From positions 1-64,000 of the forward strand of contig VFZU01000005.1 in assembly GCA_016870995.1 (NCBI GenBank): 64,000 bases of DNA, in the 5' to 3' direction. The first letter of the stretch is position 1, and the number at the start of each line of letters is the position of its first letter. This stretch comes from Acidobacteriota bacterium. GTDB taxonomy: Bacteria > Acidobacteriota > Terriglobia > Bryobacterales > Bryobacteraceae. This document shows, in pieces, positions 54,924 through 62,770 of this stretch. Made by a program: the position numbers and the translations under genes. Below the pieces are notes generated by a model. The model ran no database searches and was not told the DNA's origin. It worked only from the letters and a program-made list of their open reading frames with translations.

Positions 54924-54962
54924 GTAGTATAATTATTCATAGGCAGTGAATAATTAAGCATG
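54924..54962 (+). promoter_or_regulatory. Double ARG box (ArgR operator) over the argC promoter and start
   Basis: Two 18-bp boxes match the ArgR consensus core TGAAT-WWWW-ATTCA. Box 1 (54924-54941) has AGTAT-AATT-ATTCA and box 2 (54945-54962) has TGAAT-AATT-AAGCA, each 8 of 10 in the half-sites with A/T in all four central positions. They are separated by 3 bp, so their centres are 21 bp apart, the standard ArgR spacing. A perfect -10 hexamer TATAAT (54928-54933) lies in box 1 and box 2 covers the argC ATG, so a bound repressor would block both polymerase and initiation. No clear -35 box is visible. Confidence 0.7.
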
Positions 54963-55934
54963 TCCAGCTCCAAGTCGCTCCGCGCGGGCATTGTCGGATT
55001 CCGTGGATACTCCGGCCAAGAACTCATTCAGATTCTTCATCGGCACCACTATGTTGCGGGAGTTGAGTTGGAGCATCGCTCCGATTCCGCGAACGCTACG
55101 CCTCTTTCCGGGCAAACCGTGAAAGATTTAGGCCTTGCCGTCGTGCTTCTCGCTACACCCCCTGAGGCGTCGATGGAATTGACGGCCGAGTTTCTCGAAG
55201 CCGGCGCCAAAGTAGTCGACCTGTCAGGCGCATTCCGTCTGAAGACTGTGGAGAACTACAGCCGCTGGTACAAAGAAACCCACACGGCGGCGAAGTTGCT
55301 CGATGAAGCCGCCTACGGCTTGCCCGAGTTCTATCGCAACACCGTGCGCCACGCTCGTTTGGTGTCCAACCCAGGCTGCTATCCCACCGCGGCGAATCTG
55401 GCGATCCGTCCTCTGGTACAGGCGGGGGTTGTGAAGCTGGATTCCGGCATCATCTGTGATGCCAAGAGCGGTGTTTCTGGTGCGGGCCGTAAACCGAGCA
55501 TGAAGACCTCCTTCTGCGAGGTAACCGAGAACTTCTCGGCTTATTCCCTGCTCGATCACCGGCACGTCCCCGAAGTTCTGCAAAACTCCGGTCTTGAAGA
55601 GTCCCAGTTCAGCTTCACGGCTCAACTCATCCCGATCGACCGCGGCATCCTCGAGACGATTTACTTCCGCCGGGCGAACGCCGCCGATCTGAGCCAGATC
55701 TACCGCGACGCCTACGCCAACGAGCCTTTCCTGCGGATTCACCCCCCCGGCAAAGTGCCCGATCTGCACTCGGTTCGCCGCACCAACTTCTGCGATATCG
55801 GTTTCAGTGAGCAGCCGGATGGACGCGTGGTTGTTGTGGCGGCCATCGACAACCTCGTCAAGGGTGCCGCGGGTCAGGCCGTGCAGAACATGAATTTGAT
55901 CCTCGGCTTCGAAGAGACCGAGGGCCTGCTATGA
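54960..55934 (+). CDS. argC: N-acetyl-gamma-glutamyl-phosphate reductase
   Basis: Third enzyme of arginine biosynthesis, reducing N-acetylglutamyl phosphate with NADPH; 324 residues. The NADP-binding motif is GIVGFRGYSGQELIQ, the substrate region LDEAAYGLPEFYR, and the catalytic Cys lies in LVSNPGCYPTA. HRHVPEVLQ and VVVAAIDNLVKGAAGQAVQNMN close the protein. It is preceded by a probable ArgR operator. The stop overlaps the argB start by four bases. No strong ribosome binding site precedes the ATG, which may reflect the operator overlap. Confidence 0.96.
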   Translation: MSSSKSLRAGIVGFRGYSGQELIQILHRHHYVAGVELEHRSDSANATPLSGQTVKDLGLAVVLLATPPEASMELTAEFLEAGAKVVDLSGAFRLKTVENYSRWYKETHTAAKLLDEAAYGLPEFYRNTVRHARLVSNPGCYPTAANLAIRPLVQAGVVKLDSGIICDAKSGVSGAGRKPSMKTSFCEVTENFSAYSLLDHRHVPEVLQNSGLEESQFSFTAQLIPIDRGILETIYFRRANAADLSQIYRDAYANEPFLRIHPPGKVPDLHSVRRTNFCDIGFSEQPDGRVVVVAAIDNLVKGAAGQAVQNMNLILGFEETEGLL

Positions 55935-56701
55935 AGCTGCTGGTGAAGTTTGGCGGCGCGTTGCTTGATGATGCAGCCAGCCGTTCGAATCTTGCAGGAC
56001 AAGTGGCGGCGCTGCACGCCTCCAACCCGGTTCTCGCCGTCGTCCACGGCGGTGGCAAGCAGATGACGCGTTTTCTCGAAGAGCGCGGCGTGCCAAGCGA
56101 ATTTGTGGATGGCCTGCGTGTATCGAGCCCCGCAGTGATTGATGCAGTATTAAAAGTGTTCGCCGGAACCGTCAACCATGAACTCGTAGCGACCCTTGTC
56201 GCTGCTGGCTTGGATGCGATTGGCCTCACGGGAATCGATGCCGCCCTCACGGAATGCGAGATTGTGAATCCCGCCCTGGGTCAAGTGGGGCGGCCCGTGC
56301 GCGCCAATCCTAGGATTCTCGACACGCTTACCGCTGCGGGCTTTTTGCCTGTGATCGCCTGTGTCGGCGGCGACCGCACGGGTAAGGTCTACAACGTCAA
56401 TGCCGATCAGATGGCAACCAGCCTTGCTGCCTCCTGGCAGGCAGACCGCCTGCTGTTTCTCACCGACGTCGAAGGAGTTCGCGGAGCCGATGGTCAGCGA
56501 ATCCCGGTACTGCACTCAGATCAGGCCCGGAAACTGATCGAAGACGGTGTTGCCACGGGCGGTATGCTCGCAAAACTGCGTGCCGCAGAATTTGCTCTGC
56601 TGAATGGAGTTGGCGAAGTTCGCATCGTCCACGGCTCCACTCCGGATGTTCTGGCCCGTGTCCAGTCAGGAGAACCCCTTGGCACTGCCTTCCTCCGCTA
56701 A
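55931..56701 (+). CDS. argB: Acetylglutamate kinase
   Basis: Second enzyme of arginine biosynthesis, phosphorylating N-acetylglutamate; 256 residues, near the E. coli length. The amino acid kinase fold is seen in LVKFGGALLDD, AVVHGGGKQMTRFLE, VVDGLRVSS-like segment (FVDGLRVSSPAVID), VNADQMATSLAASWQADRLLFLTDVEGV, and TGGMLAKLRAAEFAL. It lacks the N-terminal helix of the arginine-inhibited hexameric form, so feedback control may act elsewhere. ATGA overlap with argC; its end overlaps the argA-like gene. Confidence 0.95.
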   Translation: MKLLVKFGGALLDDAASRSNLAGQVAALHASNPVLAVVHGGGKQMTRFLEERGVPSEFVDGLRVSSPAVIDAVLKVFAGTVNHELVATLVAAGLDAIGLTGIDAALTECEIVNPALGQVGRPVRANPRILDTLTAAGFLPVIACVGGDRTGKVYNVNADQMATSLAASWQADRLLFLTDVEGVRGADGQRIPVLHSDQARKLIEDGVATGGMLAKLRAAEFALLNGVGEVRIVHGSTPDVLARVQSGEPLGTAFLR

Positions 56702-57263
56702 AACTGTTCGCAAGGCGAACATGACAGATATCCCCGCCATTCTGGAATTGATTAACGGATATGCGGCCAATGGAATCATGTTGCCACGTACAGAATTCGA
56801 ATTATCGGAATTTATCCGCGATTTCACAGTGATTTACGGTGGAGATCAGCTTCTAGGGTGTGCGGCTTTGCACTTTTATGGCCCTGGAATCGCTGAATTA
56901 AGGTCTCTCGCAGTCAATCCAGAGTTTAAGGGTACTGGAGCGGGTAGACTTCTCATGGAGGCAATCAACCAGGAGGCGATCGAGTTCGGTCTTCACTCTT
57001 TGTTCGCCTTTACGTACGTACCTGACTTCTTCGCAAAAATGGGATATTCCCTTGTAGACCGCAATGAACTACCCCTAAAGGCATGGAAGGACTGCTTGCG
57101 CTGTCCCAAATTCCAGGCCTGCGACGAAATTGCTGTTTTGAAACGGCTAAAGTCAGTTCCGGTCCAATCACCGGATTCGAATCCCTTTCGTATTTTCTCC
57201 GCCGATTCCACCCCTGGTGTTGCCTTCCATGGAATCTCCTTACCTCATCCAACTGGTCACTAG
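56679..57263 (+). CDS. argA: Short ArgA-type N-acetylglutamate synthase (GNAT)
   Basis: 194 residues of the short, kinase-domain-free N-acetylglutamate synthase type. VRKANMTDIPAILELING opens the GNAT domain, ELRSLAVNPEFKGTGAGRLLMEA is the acetyl-CoA loop, and FAFTYVPDFFAKMGYSLVDRNELPLKAWKDCLRCPKFQACDE is the family-typical end. The TTG at 56679 is chosen because AGGAGA (56668-56673) precedes it by 5 bases and it keeps the first strand of the fold; an ATG at 56721 would cut that strand. It overlaps argB by 23 bases and completes the first three steps of the pathway. About 40 extra C-terminal residues are unusual. Confidence 0.82.
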   Translation: MALPSSAKTVRKANMTDIPAILELINGYAANGIMLPRTEFELSEFIRDFTVIYGGDQLLGCAALHFYGPGIAELRSLAVNPEFKGTGAGRLLMEAINQEAIEFGLHSLFAFTYVPDFFAKMGYSLVDRNELPLKAWKDCLRCPKFQACDEIAVLKRLKSVPVQSPDSNPFRIFSADSTPGVAFHGISLPHPTGH

Positions 57264-57322
57264 TGCTCAAAAAATCAACTTCTCAAAAATAAAATGAGAA
57301 TTTTTGGTTGATGAGAGTACTA
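57261..57322. repeat. A/T-rich interrupted palindrome, possible terminator of the arg operon
   Basis: Directly at the stop of the argA-like gene lies a 62-base A/T-rich segment with nested inverted arms: TAGTGCTC/GAG..ACTA at the ends, ATCAAC (57274-57279) with GTTGAT (57307-57312), and TTCTCA (57280-57285) with TGAGAA (57295-57300) followed by TTTTT. The inner stem plus T run could act as a weak intrinsic terminator. The composition is strikingly lower in GC than its surroundings. Confidence 0.5.
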
Positions 57323-57335
57323 GAACGAGTATAAT
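57308..57335 (+). promoter_or_regulatory. Promoter for the molybdopterin-domain gene
   Basis: TTGATG (57308-57313) and a perfect TATAAT (57330-57335) are spaced by 16 bases, 60 bases before the ATG at 57396. The -35 element lies in the right arm of the upstream palindrome. GAGGAG at 57381-57386, 9 bases before the ATG, is the likely ribosome binding site. Confidence 0.6.
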
Positions 57336-57395
57336 TGGGTTGTTTATTGGGGCGATTGTTAAAAGCCAGCAGCCCTAAACGAGGAGACCGTTGCC

Positions 57396-58367
57396 ATGCG
57401 GGCGCAAACCGTCGATATTCAAGAATCTTCCGGAAGAATTCTCTGCTGCACTATTTTCCGTCCCTGCGGAAAAAAGCTGCTCTCCAAGGGCCACATCTTG
57501 AGCGAAGAAGACGTTCGCTTACTTAAGACGGAAGGAATGTCCCAGGTTTGGGTCACGCAACTGGAAGAAGGCGAAGTCTCTGAAGACGATGCAGTCCTCA
57601 CGGTGGGTCGTGAAGTCGGCTGTGGTTGCCTGGAGATTCGACCTGCTCCCGGTGGGCGCGTCAACCTGGTGGCGACCGAAGACTGTTGCGTGCTCGTGGA
57701 CGATGAGCTGCTCAAGCAGATTAATTGCACGGCCAGTGTCGTGATCGCCACAATGCCCAACCTCAGCTATGCGCAGGCCGGCCAGCGCATTGCCACGGTC
57801 AAGAGCACTCCCTTCGCGGTCGCCCAATCCCAACTCGAAGCCATCACAACCATTCTCAAAGAGCGCGGCGCGATTCTTCAGGCCCGCCCGATTCGCAAGC
57901 CCACCGTCGGAGTACTCTACACCGACCCAATTAATGGCGAGCGTGCCCGTATGCTTTTTGAAGGGATCGTGCGCCAACGCCTGGAGCGTTATGGCACCAA
58001 CGGTACCTACGCGCTGGCTGCGCTCGAAGATGAAGAAGAAGTCACCCGCGGCTTGCACCATCTGGTCAGAACGAAGCCAACTGTCATTTTGGTGGCTTCA
58101 ACCACCGCCCCGGCAGGCCCTGAGGATGTAGTGGGACGCGCAATCGACCGCCTCGGCTGCCACATTGAACGCTTGCTCGCTCCGGTGGAACCCGGCAATC
58201 TTCTCTTGCTGGCCTACAAGAACGACATCCCGATTATTTCTGCACCCGGCTGCCACCGCTCGGCAAAACCGAACGTTGTCGACCTTCTCATGCCTCCGGC
58301 CCTGGCGAAATATCGCGTATCAGGCTGGGAAGTGGCTTGCTTGGGACACGGTGGCCTGCTCGGTTAG
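57396..58367 (+). CDS. Molybdopterin-binding-domain protein (MoeA/MoaB-like fold)
   Basis: 323 residues. The N-terminal half (about 1-160) resembles the MoeA-type linker region (IFRPCGKKLLSKGHILSEEDVRLLKTEGMSQVWV; SYAQAGQRIATVKSTPFAV). The C-terminal half (about 168-320) has a MoaB/MoeA-like nucleotide-fold core (VGVLYTDPINGERARMLFEG, then VILVASTTAPAGPEDVVGRAIDRLG, LAPVEPGNLLLLAY, and ISAPGCHRSAKPNVVDLLMP). Related proteins handle molybdopterin or the molybdate-insertion step, and some are fused to MobA-like transferases. No other mo-cofactor gene is nearby, so the exact step is open. Confidence 0.8.
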   Translation: MRAQTVDIQESSGRILCCTIFRPCGKKLLSKGHILSEEDVRLLKTEGMSQVWVTQLEEGEVSEDDAVLTVGREVGCGCLEIRPAPGGRVNLVATEDCCVLVDDELLKQINCTASVVIATMPNLSYAQAGQRIATVKSTPFAVAQSQLEAITTILKERGAILQARPIRKPTVGVLYTDPINGERARMLFEGIVRQRLERYGTNGTYALAALEDEEEVTRGLHHLVRTKPTVILVASTTAPAGPEDVVGRAIDRLGCHIERLLAPVEPGNLLLLAYKNDIPIISAPGCHRSAKPNVVDLLMPPALAKYRVSGWEVACLGHGGLLG

Positions 58368-58383
58368 TTTACCCCTCCTCAAA

Positions 58384-59214
58384 CTAGCCGAGCTTACGCC
58401 GGAGATACTTGGCTCCTTCCCAGGCGATGTCCGCCGGGGAAGGGGCCAGATCTCTCCAAATACAAGCCGCGGCAGCGATCTCTTTGATATTGAAGCCAAA
58501 GCTCTCGATCACACACCATCCGTCATAGGCCGCCTCCCCCAGTCCGGCAAACAGCCGATCCCAATCGACATGCCCGCTCCCTGGCGCACCGCGATCGTTT
58601 TCGCAGGTGTGCACGTGGAACAGCTTGTCCCCCAGCATTGCCGCCGCATCCCCAATCCGCTTTTCCTCAATATTGGCGTGGAAGCTGTCAAATAACACTC
58701 CCACATGGCTTGAGCCAACCTGCCCAACCAGCTCGTGAGAATCCGCAGCCGTATTCAAAAAATAGGTCTCAAACCGATTCAGCGGCTCGATCGCCATTCG
58801 AATATTGGCCGCTTCAAAGTGCGGTGCGATCTCACTCAGACCTGCAACCACCTGCTTCCATTCCTCGGCGGTTCGTCTCCGCCCGGGCAAATAGCCGACC
58901 GGAGTGCAAAATGGCCCGACGAGAGTTTTCGCTCCAATCGCCACGGCTGCATCGCAAGCCTGCTTCAGAAAGTCCTTCGCCTTGCCAGGATTGTCTCCGG
59001 CCAAAGAGAGATCGCCCGTAAAAGCAGAGCAGAGAATCAATTCGAGGCCCGCATCCGCTGCGCGAGACCGGACCGTGGCGGCAGGGAAATCCTCAAAATC
59101 AAACCGGGCAACTTCCACCCCGTCAAAGCCGTGGGCCGCGATTTCGGGAAACAGCTCCGTGTGAGACGCCTCAAAGCGAGCCGTCCAAATCAGGGTATTG
59201 ACGCCAAGCTTCAT
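58384..59214 (-). CDS. Sugar phosphate isomerase/epimerase (hydroxypyruvate isomerase-like)
   Basis: 276 residues and, unlike the other three TIM-barrel proteins in the window, without a signal peptide (starts MKLGVNTLIWTARF). The barrel motifs are ELILCSAFTGDLSLAG, IRMAIEPLNRFETYFLN, VGVLFDSFHANIEEK, LFHVHTCENDRGAPGSGHVDW and CVIESFGF, giving the two Glu, one Asp and several His residues of the D-tagatose/D-psicose 3-epimerase and hydroxypyruvate isomerase groups. It starts 2 bases after the PPC gene stop. A cytosolic epimerase for the sugar processed by that operon is a fair inference. Confidence 0.88.
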   Translation of the reverse strand: MKLGVNTLIWTARFEASHTELFPEIAAHGFDGVEVARFDFEDFPAATVRSRAADAGLELILCSAFTGDLSLAGDNPGKAKDFLKQACDAAVAIGAKTLVGPFCTPVGYLPGRRRTAEEWKQVVAGLSEIAPHFEAANIRMAIEPLNRFETYFLNTAADSHELVGQVGSSHVGVLFDSFHANIEEKRIGDAAAMLGDKLFHVHTCENDRGAPGSGHVDWDRLFAGLGEAAYDGWCVIESFGFNIKEIAAAACIWRDLAPSPADIAWEGAKYLRRKLG

Positions 59215-59216
59215 TC

Positions 59217-61556
59217 TTAGCGACCGCCACCCGTGATCAAAGCGCCAGAGGTCGTCATTGTTTTCGGGCCTTTCACCTTCAGCACGATTGCTTCCGGAGC
59301 GGCATAAACCGTTTGCTGCGGGCTGCGTGTTTCAATCGCACCGCCGACATAAATCACCTGCTCGAGGCTCTCGGTGCCGGGCAGCACCGCCAGCGTAAAG
59401 CTGCGTTCTGTCTCGTCTTCGTTGATCAGCACGCCGTTCAAGCCCACATCGAGTACGCGCACCGAGGGCGGCAGGTTCATCACGTTCACAGGTACGCGGC
59501 CCTGAAATCCGTTATCGCGCGAAATCTTCAAACTCACCTCTGCAGTGGACCCAGCTTCTACTTCCACCACCTTCGTGATCGCCGATACCGTGATGTCCGC
59601 TTTCGGCATTGCGGAAAGCAGCTTCATGTTGTCTTCGGGATTGGCATGTCGCATCAGTTGCATCCCGCTGGGAGTCACAGCGCGGCCTGCGATCTCAATT
59701 CGCGGAGCACCACTCACTGCACGGCCATCACTCTTCAGCAGAATGGTCGCGAAAACCTGCCCCGGCGGAATCAGCGCTGCCGTCGCAGTGATCCCCGACG
59801 GCAGGCCTTCCACATTCAGCCCAATTGGGCCATCAAATCCATCCATACGAAATGCCTGCACGGTAACCGGTACGGCGCCGCCAACCGGTACCGCCGGATT
59901 GCGAGGCGTCATGCTCAAGCGGAAGTCTGGCTCAGGCCGGCGAGCCGTCAGCCGGTATGGCTGCGCTGCCGCAAGCTTGCCGCGCACATCCCGCAGCACC
60001 AATTGATACTCGCCATCAGCCGGAGCGGTGAAGTGCAACAGCGAATCTTTGCTGTAGCCTGGCCCGCCATCATCGTTGCGATAGTACAAGCGCACCAACG
60101 GCAAACCATTCGGTGTGAACTGAGTTCCAGCCGGATGTACCTGCGCCTTGTAAAGACGCTTCTCGATCGCGTGAGCCTCGGCGGTGGTATCGAAGTAGGT
60201 CAACCGCTGACCATTGAAGCTCTCAAAAATCATGTCGTCGTCGGGGGTTTTCGGGATGGCGCTGATCTTAAGAACTTCGCTGCCAACCAGCACATAGTCG
60301 CCCACCTTCATGGCATTCCAGGAATTGATCCGGATGCCGCGCGTCGCGCTATCGTGGTCGCGCAACGTTGTCGTGGTCTCCCAAACCGGACGAACCACAC
60401 CACGCTCGATCGGCTTTCCCGCTGCATCGAGCACTTCGAGCGAAGAATCCACATCACTGCCCGCCCGTCGAGCTATCACTTCAAATACCAGCGCCTCGCC
60501 CTTGCGGGCTGCAAAGCGAAACCGCGCCGCTTCCTCCAGCTTTCCGTTCACTGTTGAAGGAATGCTGATCTTGACATTGGCTTCAGACTCCGGATGGCTG
60601 CCCAATTCGAGTCGCACATCGGCGAACGCTTTGGCCGGCCGCACCATGGTCGCAAAAGGATCGCGCGCATCGGGCGTACCCTGTACGGCCAACTTGGTCT
60701 CTACCAGGTTAAATCCTTCGAGCGTCACCGTGCCAGCTTTTCCCTTTTCGAGTCCCAGCGGATAAACCGAAGTTACCGCCGCAAAGTCGCCTGCCTTCAA
60801 ACGATACGTGTGGCTACCGAGCCCACTCTGCTGAAAGTCGGTGATCTGCAAATAGTAGATCCCCCCGCGGTCAAACCGGTGCGCGAACTGCCGCACACTG
60901 TCCGGCCCATCTTCGCCAAAGGTCGCCACCACGCTTTGGTCTTCCCGCAAAATTTTGACGATCGGCTGCAGCGTGCTCCCCAGCATCACCGCGCCGTTCT
61001 CGAACACCAACTGCTGCCCGGCTCGCGCCTTGATCTTGTAGGTATCGATGTCACCATTGCGCGAGATGGCCCCAGCGAAGATCGCCGGCAGATACACCTC
61101 AGGCGCATTCTCAACCGAGTCATTCGGCTCAGCATCATTCACCTCGCCATAGAACGGCTCCACCAGAAACGTTCCCATCGGGCTGGTCCCGAGCGGCGTC
61201 AACAGGCGGAAGTTCACCGCTCCCACCTTGGCCTCCGGGCTCACATCAATTTCAACCGTCACTTGATTGCGTGGCGGAATCGGACCCAGATCAATCGTCG
61301 ACACTCCGCCATTGGAACCCAACCGCACCTCAGCCTGATCAGGCAGCTCTTTGATGCGCAGAATCTTGCCGGTCACGCCCTTCTCGGAGAAGTAAATTGC
61401 CGAGGCTTTGGCCAGATTAAAGCCCTCGATCTCCATCTCGAGTGTCATGCCCCGGGCAACGCCCTGTGGTGAGACACGGGCAATCGTCGGCGGTGTGGTG
61501 CGCTGCGCGGTCAACATTCCCGCCAGCATCAAGCCCATCGTCAGCATCTTCTTCAT
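59217..61556 (-). CDS. Large secreted beta-rich protein with a pre-peptidase C-terminal (PPC)-like domain
   Basis: 779 residues with a signal peptide (MLTMGLMLAGMLTAQ). Residues about 20-115 read as an IPT/Ig-like domain (PTIARVSPQGVARGMTLEMEIEGFNL). Residues about 135-255 fit a bacterial pre-peptidase domain (NDAEPNDSVENAPEV, GDIDTYKIKARAGQQLVFE, YYLQITDFQQSGLGSHTYRL). Further Ig-like strands and a second PPC-like segment follow near 495-545 (DSLLHFTAPADGEYQLVLRDVRG). No protease domain is present. It shares ATGA-type overlap with the WD40/cytochrome gene upstream, typical of PSD1-type secreted operons. Confidence 0.82.
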   Translation of the reverse strand: MKKMLTMGLMLAGMLTAQRTTPPTIARVSPQGVARGMTLEMEIEGFNLAKASAIYFSEKGVTGKILRIKELPDQAEVRLGSNGGVSTIDLGPIPPRNQVTVEIDVSPEAKVGAVNFRLLTPLGTSPMGTFLVEPFYGEVNDAEPNDSVENAPEVYLPAIFAGAISRNGDIDTYKIKARAGQQLVFENGAVMLGSTLQPIVKILREDQSVVATFGEDGPDSVRQFAHRFDRGGIYYLQITDFQQSGLGSHTYRLKAGDFAAVTSVYPLGLEKGKAGTVTLEGFNLVETKLAVQGTPDARDPFATMVRPAKAFADVRLELGSHPESEANVKISIPSTVNGKLEEAARFRFAARKGEALVFEVIARRAGSDVDSSLEVLDAAGKPIERGVVRPVWETTTTLRDHDSATRGIRINSWNAMKVGDYVLVGSEVLKISAIPKTPDDDMIFESFNGQRLTYFDTTAEAHAIEKRLYKAQVHPAGTQFTPNGLPLVRLYYRNDDGGPGYSKDSLLHFTAPADGEYQLVLRDVRGKLAAAQPYRLTARRPEPDFRLSMTPRNPAVPVGGAVPVTVQAFRMDGFDGPIGLNVEGLPSGITATAALIPPGQVFATILLKSDGRAVSGAPRIEIAGRAVTPSGMQLMRHANPEDNMKLLSAMPKADITVSAITKVVEVEAGSTAEVSLKISRDNGFQGRVPVNVMNLPPSVRVLDVGLNGVLINEDETERSFTLAVLPGTESLEQVIYVGGAIETRSPQQTVYAAPEAIVLKVKGPKTMTTSGALITGGGR

Positions 61557-62770
61557 GGCTTCACCTCAGTGATTACAAACGATCCATCCATGCGGCCCAA
61601 GGCCACCTTTGCCCCATCGGGCGAATACTCAACGGCATAGGCCCAATCCGGCTGTTTGCCCACCATCTTCAATTCGGCCAGGTCCCCGGCACGAAACAGC
61701 TTCAGGCTGCGATCGGCCGAGCTCGAAAGCAACGTCTTGCCATCGCGGCTCCAGAGGATCTTCAAGATCGCGTCTTCATGGGCAATCATCGACGCTTCAA
61801 GCGTCGCGCCCTTATCTTCGAGCTTCCAAACGCGAATCGTCTTGTCTTGTCCGGCTGCAGCGACGTGTTTGCCATCGGGCGACACGGCGATCGTGTTTAC
61901 GCCATCGGTAGGCTCGCTCATCGTGAACAACCGCTCGCCTGTTTCCACCAGCCACACCTTGATCGACCGATCTGCCGCTCCGCTCACAAGCCGCTTGCCA
62001 TCCGGCGTAAAGCCAATCGAGTAGATCGCGTCAATGTGATCTTTGAGTGTGCGCAATTCCTTGCCCAATTCGGCGTCCCACAGCTTGATCAGCTTGTCGT
62101 AGCTGGCTGTTGCCACGGTCTTGCCGTCGGGCGAAATCGCGACGCTATAGATGCAATCTGCGTGGCCTGAAATTGTTGCGGCCAGCGTGCCATCGGCCTT
62201 CCAAAGTTTCACTTCTCCCTTGCGACCGGGTACGCCACCAGCGGCTGCTAGCACTTGGCCATTTGGGCTCCAGGCCAACGATCGCACGGCATCGGCGTGG
62301 CCCGTGAGCTTTGCCGTTCCCGCATTGCCGCTGCCATCCATCAGCCGCACGTCGGTGTAGCCACCGAGCGCGATCGCTTTGCCATCAGGCCGCCAAGCGA
62401 GTGAATAAATCTGCCGCGGCTTTTGTGTTTCTCCTGCGGGAGCACCCTCGTCGATCCATTCGCGGATGGTCTCGATCTCTTCGTCCGGCATCGGTTCGTT
62501 GGAAAACGGCATGCGCCCGATATCGGGCCGCTTGCCCACCAGGCTGAGATACATCGTGCTCTCTTGCGATTTGCCCGACACCATCACCGGCCCATTGTTG
62601 CCGCCCTTCATCAGGCCTTCCATCGTTTCCAGATTCAACGAGCCCATGGTTGCTGTTGCCGAATGGCAACCTGTACAACGCCTTTCGAGGATTGGTCGAA
62701 TGTCGCGCGTGTAGTCGCGCGCCGCCCCAAGCGGCAGGCAAAACAGAATCGTCAGCCAGCGGCGTCTCAT
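61553..62770 (-). CDS. Cytochrome c-like domain + WD40 repeats, exported
   Basis: 405 residues from the ATG at 62770 (MRRRWLTILFCLPLGAARD, a signal peptide); a 13-residue upstream extension overlaps the PSD1 gene. Residues about 20-115 form a planctomycete-type cytochrome c (PSC1-like) domain: ILERRCTGCHSA provides the CxxCH haem site, then MPDEEIETIREWIDEGAP. Seven WD40 blades follow (SLAWSPNGQVLAAAGG, SVAISPDGKTVATASYDKLIKLWDAE, TIAVSPDGKHVAAAGQDKTIRVWKLE). It is probably a periplasmic electron-carrying partner of the PSD1 protein encoded upstream, with ATGA overlaps on both sides. Confidence 0.9.
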   Translation of the reverse strand: MRRRWLTILFCLPLGAARDYTRDIRPILERRCTGCHSATATMGSLNLETMEGLMKGGNNGPVMVSGKSQESTMYLSLVGKRPDIGRMPFSNEPMPDEEIETIREWIDEGAPAGETQKPRQIYSLAWRPDGKAIALGGYTDVRLMDGSGNAGTAKLTGHADAVRSLAWSPNGQVLAAAGGVPGRKGEVKLWKADGTLAATISGHADCIYSVAISPDGKTVATASYDKLIKLWDAELGKELRTLKDHIDAIYSIGFTPDGKRLVSGAADRSIKVWLVETGERLFTMSEPTDGVNTIAVSPDGKHVAAAGQDKTIRVWKLEDKGATLEASMIAHEDAILKILWSRDGKTLLSSSADRSLKLFRAGDLAELKMVGKQPDWAYAVEYSPDGAKVALGRMDGSFVITEVKP

